From DTQF01 sp038874185 (GTDB lineage: Archaea; Micrarchaeota; Micrarchaeia; CABMEP01): a DNA stretch of 8,416 nt. Every line of letters begins with the position of its first letter. The stretch's first letter is position 1. The translations under genes were made by a program, and so were the position numbers. Positions 6,335-8,416 of the stretch are shown in pieces. Below the pieces are notes generated by a model. That model saw only the letters and a list, made by a program, of their open reading frames with translations. It was not told where the DNA came from and made no database searches. Where the stretch lies: positions 1-8,416 of the forward strand of contig JAVZCX010000031.1 of NCBI GenBank assembly GCA_038874185.1. Reading direction: 5' to 3'.

Positions 6335-7837
6335 ATGAAAAAGATATTTTTATTACTTTTAATCATTTTTAGTTTTTCTTTCTCAATCACGTTTGTAGGA
6401 ATACAACAAAGTCGAATAGATTCAGACATATTTGTAGATTTAGGATTGAATGTATCAACTTCAGGTATTGAATTAATTAATGGAACTGCGGTTTGTTCTG
6501 GTTTGACATTAGATGTATCAACGTATATGAATGGAAATTATTCAAATCTACAAAATATCATGGTGCCATGTCCTACTTTTGGTTGTGGTCCGAGACCATC
6601 TGTAGGAAATGACATTCAACCTTTCTCAATTTTAATTGTTAATAAAACAGATTACTTAAATAATGTATCATATTACTATAATACTCAATATTATCAATAT
6701 GGAACCGGACCAAATCCATTTGCAACTTTCAATAGTACAGGTACATATTATAATCCTGGACAGCCTAAGGGTGACGCATCATTTAAGCACGGCATGTTTT
6801 GTTATGGTAATTTTTCAATAATTGATAATGGAGTAGTGTTAAATTCATTTCAGCTTAATAGTTCAATAACTCATTCATTAATTCCACCTTTAAGTAAGAA
6901 TTTATCGTTTATTACTATTCTTCAAAACTGTTCAATATTTGTTAGGACTTGGGAAACAGATGGACCAATGAAAGATTCAACATATACATCAAATACATTC
7001 AGTCCAATTAAGAAAGAAATAACATTTGCGATTTATAACGGTCCAAACCTTATTATTACTCCGATTCAATCTGATTACACTGTGACACCTGGAGGAACAG
7101 TAACATTTAGATTCAAGTTAAACAATTCAGGTGACATGAATGCAACAATCTCAAATCTTTCTATTTCAAACGGTTTCACTGTAAATTCATTCTCACCTTC
7201 AACAATTAATGCAGGTCAAATTATTGATTTTATAGTTACAGCAACTGCACCAAATGCTTTGCCGGGAACTATCGTTTCGCCAACCATAAGTTTTGACTTC
7301 AATTCTACAATCCCAGTGGTTGGAACATGCGGATCTTCTTCAATATCTAGTTTTAATGTTGGAAGCGTTCTCATAGGAGACATTAATCCAATTGATGTAA
7401 GGGTTTACATTACGCCTTCAGGATTCTTTAATGAAGGAAGTACATTTATTCCATCAAAGATGAATGTTACAGCGAGAATATGGAGAGAAGATCCTTTAAA
7501 TTACTTGATAAGTGAGGTTAAGACGAATATATCTATTTACTATTTCAATACAACTTTAAGGAGTTGGAGATTAAAATTAAATATCGCAGATATCTCTGGC
7601 TCAAGTGGTTCATATAGTATAAACGAAAGGAATGTAAGATGGTGGAATAATTCAGACGGAATATTCATTAACCTGAATGAAACAATTTCATCTTCCTCTC
7701 CATTTAGCTATGTGCCTGGCGTTTACAAGGTTGAAATCAGATCTTATGATGATGCAGCAACAAGAGGAAGCAAGATTCAAACTGATTCTAGATATTTTGT
7801 AATATTCAATCTTCCTGGATGTGCAAGAAAGGTATAA
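6335..7837 (+). CDS. Secreted, probably N-glycosylated beta-sandwich surface protein, 500 aa
   Basis: Exported protein of unknown function. Residues 1-20 are a classical Sec signal peptide: two lysines, then a Leu/Ile/Phe/Ser core from IFLLLLIIF to about SITF. The mature part is rich in Asn, Ser, Thr and Tyr and contains about 19 N-x-S/T sequons, dense enough to suggest N-glycosylation by archaeal AglB/Stt3. Seven cysteines (about 54, 79, 84, 156, 199, 332, 496) could form extracytoplasmic disulfides. Residues about 238-322 resemble an Ig-like CARDB/NEW3-type domain: SDYTVTPGGTVTFRFKLNN, then SGDMNATISNL and the late phrase FIVTATAPNALPGT. A further beta-rich domain (about 350-492) ends with PGVYKVEIRSYDD and RYFVIF. 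No C-terminal membrane span or sorting signal is visible, so it is either released or held by other proteins. It follows the 1055-aa gene by 41 bp with no Shine-Dalgarno site. A surface or adhesion role is inferred from domain type only. Confidence 0.87.
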   Translation: MKKIFLLLLIIFSFSFSITFVGIQQSRIDSDIFVDLGLNVSTSGIELINGTAVCSGLTLDVSTYMNGNYSNLQNIMVPCPTFGCGPRPSVGNDIQPFSILIVNKTDYLNNVSYYYNTQYYQYGTGPNPFATFNSTGTYYNPGQPKGDASFKHGMFCYGNFSIIDNGVVLNSFQLNSSITHSLIPPLSKNLSFITILQNCSIFVRTWETDGPMKDSTYTSNTFSPIKKEITFAIYNGPNLIITPIQSDYTVTPGGTVTFRFKLNNSGDMNATISNLSISNGFTVNSFSPSTINAGQIIDFIVTATAPNALPGTIVSPTISFDFNSTIPVVGTCGSSSISSFNVGSVLIGDINPIDVRVYITPSGFFNEGSTFIPSKMNVTARIWREDPLNYLISEVKTNISIYYFNTTLRSWRLKLNIADISGSSGSYSINERNVRWWNNSDGIFINLNETISSSSPFSYVPGVYKVEIRSYDDAATRGSKIQTDSRYFVIFNLPGCARKV

Positions 7838-7865
7838 GTCAGGCATAAAGTAAAATAGGCATACA

Positions 7866-7880
7866 AAGGAATGTTTAAAA
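7866..7880 (+). promoter_or_regulatory. BRE/TATA promoter of the polytopic membrane protein gene
   Basis: AAAGGAAT followed by GTTTAAAA makes a plausible BRE plus TATA. A start about 26 bases past the TATA centre, near 7903, would give a leader of about 23 bases that includes the GGTGG site at 7917-7921. This suggests the gene at 7926 is transcribed independently of the upstream block. Confidence 0.5.
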
Positions 7881-7916
7881 GATTTGATGGACATTTATTT
7901 CTTAGAATGAATCAAG

Positions 7917-7921
7917 GGTGG
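7917..7921 (+). promoter_or_regulatory. Shine-Dalgarno site of the gene at 7926 (GGTGG)
   Basis: GGTGG ends four bases before the ATG at 7926, the third occurrence of this word and spacing in the window. An in-frame TGA at 7908-7910 rules out any start further upstream. Confidence 0.75.
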
Positions 7922-7925
7922 AAAT

Positions 7926-8416
7926 ATGATAGATACACTTAAGAATGCAATAGAGAGCTATACAAAGAATATAGGGATGATATTATTCTTTTCAATTCCA
8001 TTTTTGCTTTCATTAGTTCTTTTGCTTCCTCCATTCTCACCAGCACCAGTATTCACAGCTCTAGGTGGGTATTTCCTTAGATCAGGAAGCATTCCAGAAA
8101 TGACAATGATGGATTTTATAACAATAATATTTTCAGCAGGCATCTCATTACTCTTTATCTCCCTTGCAGCAGTTGCAGTCACCCTTGTAGTTAAGGCTTC
8201 AAGGACAAGAACAAGAGTATCTGCAGAGGCAATGAGAAACCTTGGAAGATACACTTTAACAGTATTTGGAATATTTGTTGGAATAAAGGTGCTTGAATTC
8301 TTGCTTCTTAGTTATTTATTATCAATTAATATGAATGAACTTCCTGCATTGTTAGTTAATTTCATTGTTTCATTAGGTTTGTTCTATATTGCACCAGCAG
8401 TGGTTCTTGAAGAGAA
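7926..8416 (+). CDS. Polytopic membrane protein, N-terminal 163 residues (3' end cut by window)
   Basis: Start of an integral membrane protein; the frame runs off the right edge. Four hydrophobic segments are visible: about residues 17-36 (IGMILFFSIPFLLSLVLLLP), 64-89 (around SAGISLLFISLAAVAVTLVV), 110-133 (TVFGIFVGIKVLEFLLLSYL) and 140-161 (LVNFIVSLGLFYIAPAVVLE). A basic loop ASRTRTRVS lies between the second and third. The last segment ends in PAVVLEE, a pattern I associate with archaeal DUF7847-like and GPDPase-membrane-domain-like proteins, where a proline-containing membrane segment is followed by an acidic residue pair; this is recall, not a search. The biochemical role is unknown. It has its own promoter and GGTGG site. 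Leucine is often CTT (13 of about 28 by eye), unlike the TTA-rich upstream genes, which hints that it belongs to a different, probably resident, part of the genome. Confidence 0.88.
   Translation, partial: MIDTLKNAIESYTKNIGMILFFSIPFLLSLVLLLPPFSPAPVFTALGGYFLRSGSIPEMTMMDFITIIFSAGISLLFISLAAVAVTLVVKASRTRTRVSAEAMRNLGRYTLTVFGIFVGIKVLEFLLLSYLLSINMNELPALLVNFIVSLGLFYIAPAVVLEE

Noticed and set aside
7841..7863. Short direct repeat AGGCATA at 7841-7847 and 7857-7863, considered as an operator or integration scar
   Set aside because: Only seven bases in AT-rich DNA, with no matching copy found at the left side of the block; chance is sufficient.
770..7925. Provirus or transposon interpretation of the block
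   Set aside because: No integrase, transposase, terminase, capsid-like gene, tRNA target or terminal repeats were recognised at either side.
5107..8008. Shared nucleotide phrase TTCAATTCCATTTTT in the 1055-aa gene and the membrane protein gene
   Set aside because: It encodes similar hydrophobic SIPF residues with common AT-rich codons and does not extend further, so it is not evidence of a repeat element.

Overview
The window reads as chromosomal DNA from an AT-rich archaeon. The evidence is the two archaeal/eukaryotic RNase P protein genes at the left edge (C-terminal part of Rnp3/Rpp30, then complete Rnp2/Pop5), archaeal TATA elements with purine-rich BRE-like flanks, leaderless or nearly leaderless starts, and a GGTGG Shine-Dalgarno motif. 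The lineage cannot be fixed from this window; a DPANN or deep euryarchaeal group is a guess.

Layout: (1) 1-769, the rnp3-rnp2 pair on the + strand, ending in a seven-T tract. (2) 794-1735, a minus-strand gene for a cytosolic, highly charged helical/coiled-coil protein, convergent with rnp2. (3) 1736-1851, a divergent intergenic region with two palindromic TATA elements. (4) 1852-3060, 3126-6293 and 6335-7837, three + strand genes in a row: a 402-residue coiled-coil protein, a 1055-residue protein with a weak N-terminal signal-like segment, and a 500-residue protein with a clear signal peptide, about 19 N-glycosylation sequons and an Ig-like/CARDB-like beta domain. (5) 7926 to the right edge, the start of a polytopic membrane protein with its own promoter and ribosome binding site. 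No stretch over 300 bases lacks a gene.

The RNase P pair and the right-hand membrane protein look like ordinary chromosomal genes. Region 794-7837 between them behaves like an accessory block: none of its four large products is recognisable, at least one is an exported, probably glycosylated surface protein, and leucine codon use leans to TTA in contrast to the CTT-rich downstream gene. The short gaps between the three + strand genes (65 and 41 bp) and the shared divergent promoter region suggest joint expression. A system linking cytosolic coiled-coil proteins to a cell-surface protein is a reasonable but unproven reading. No integrase, transposase, tRNA, CRISPR array or clear flanking repeat was seen, so mobility is not shown.
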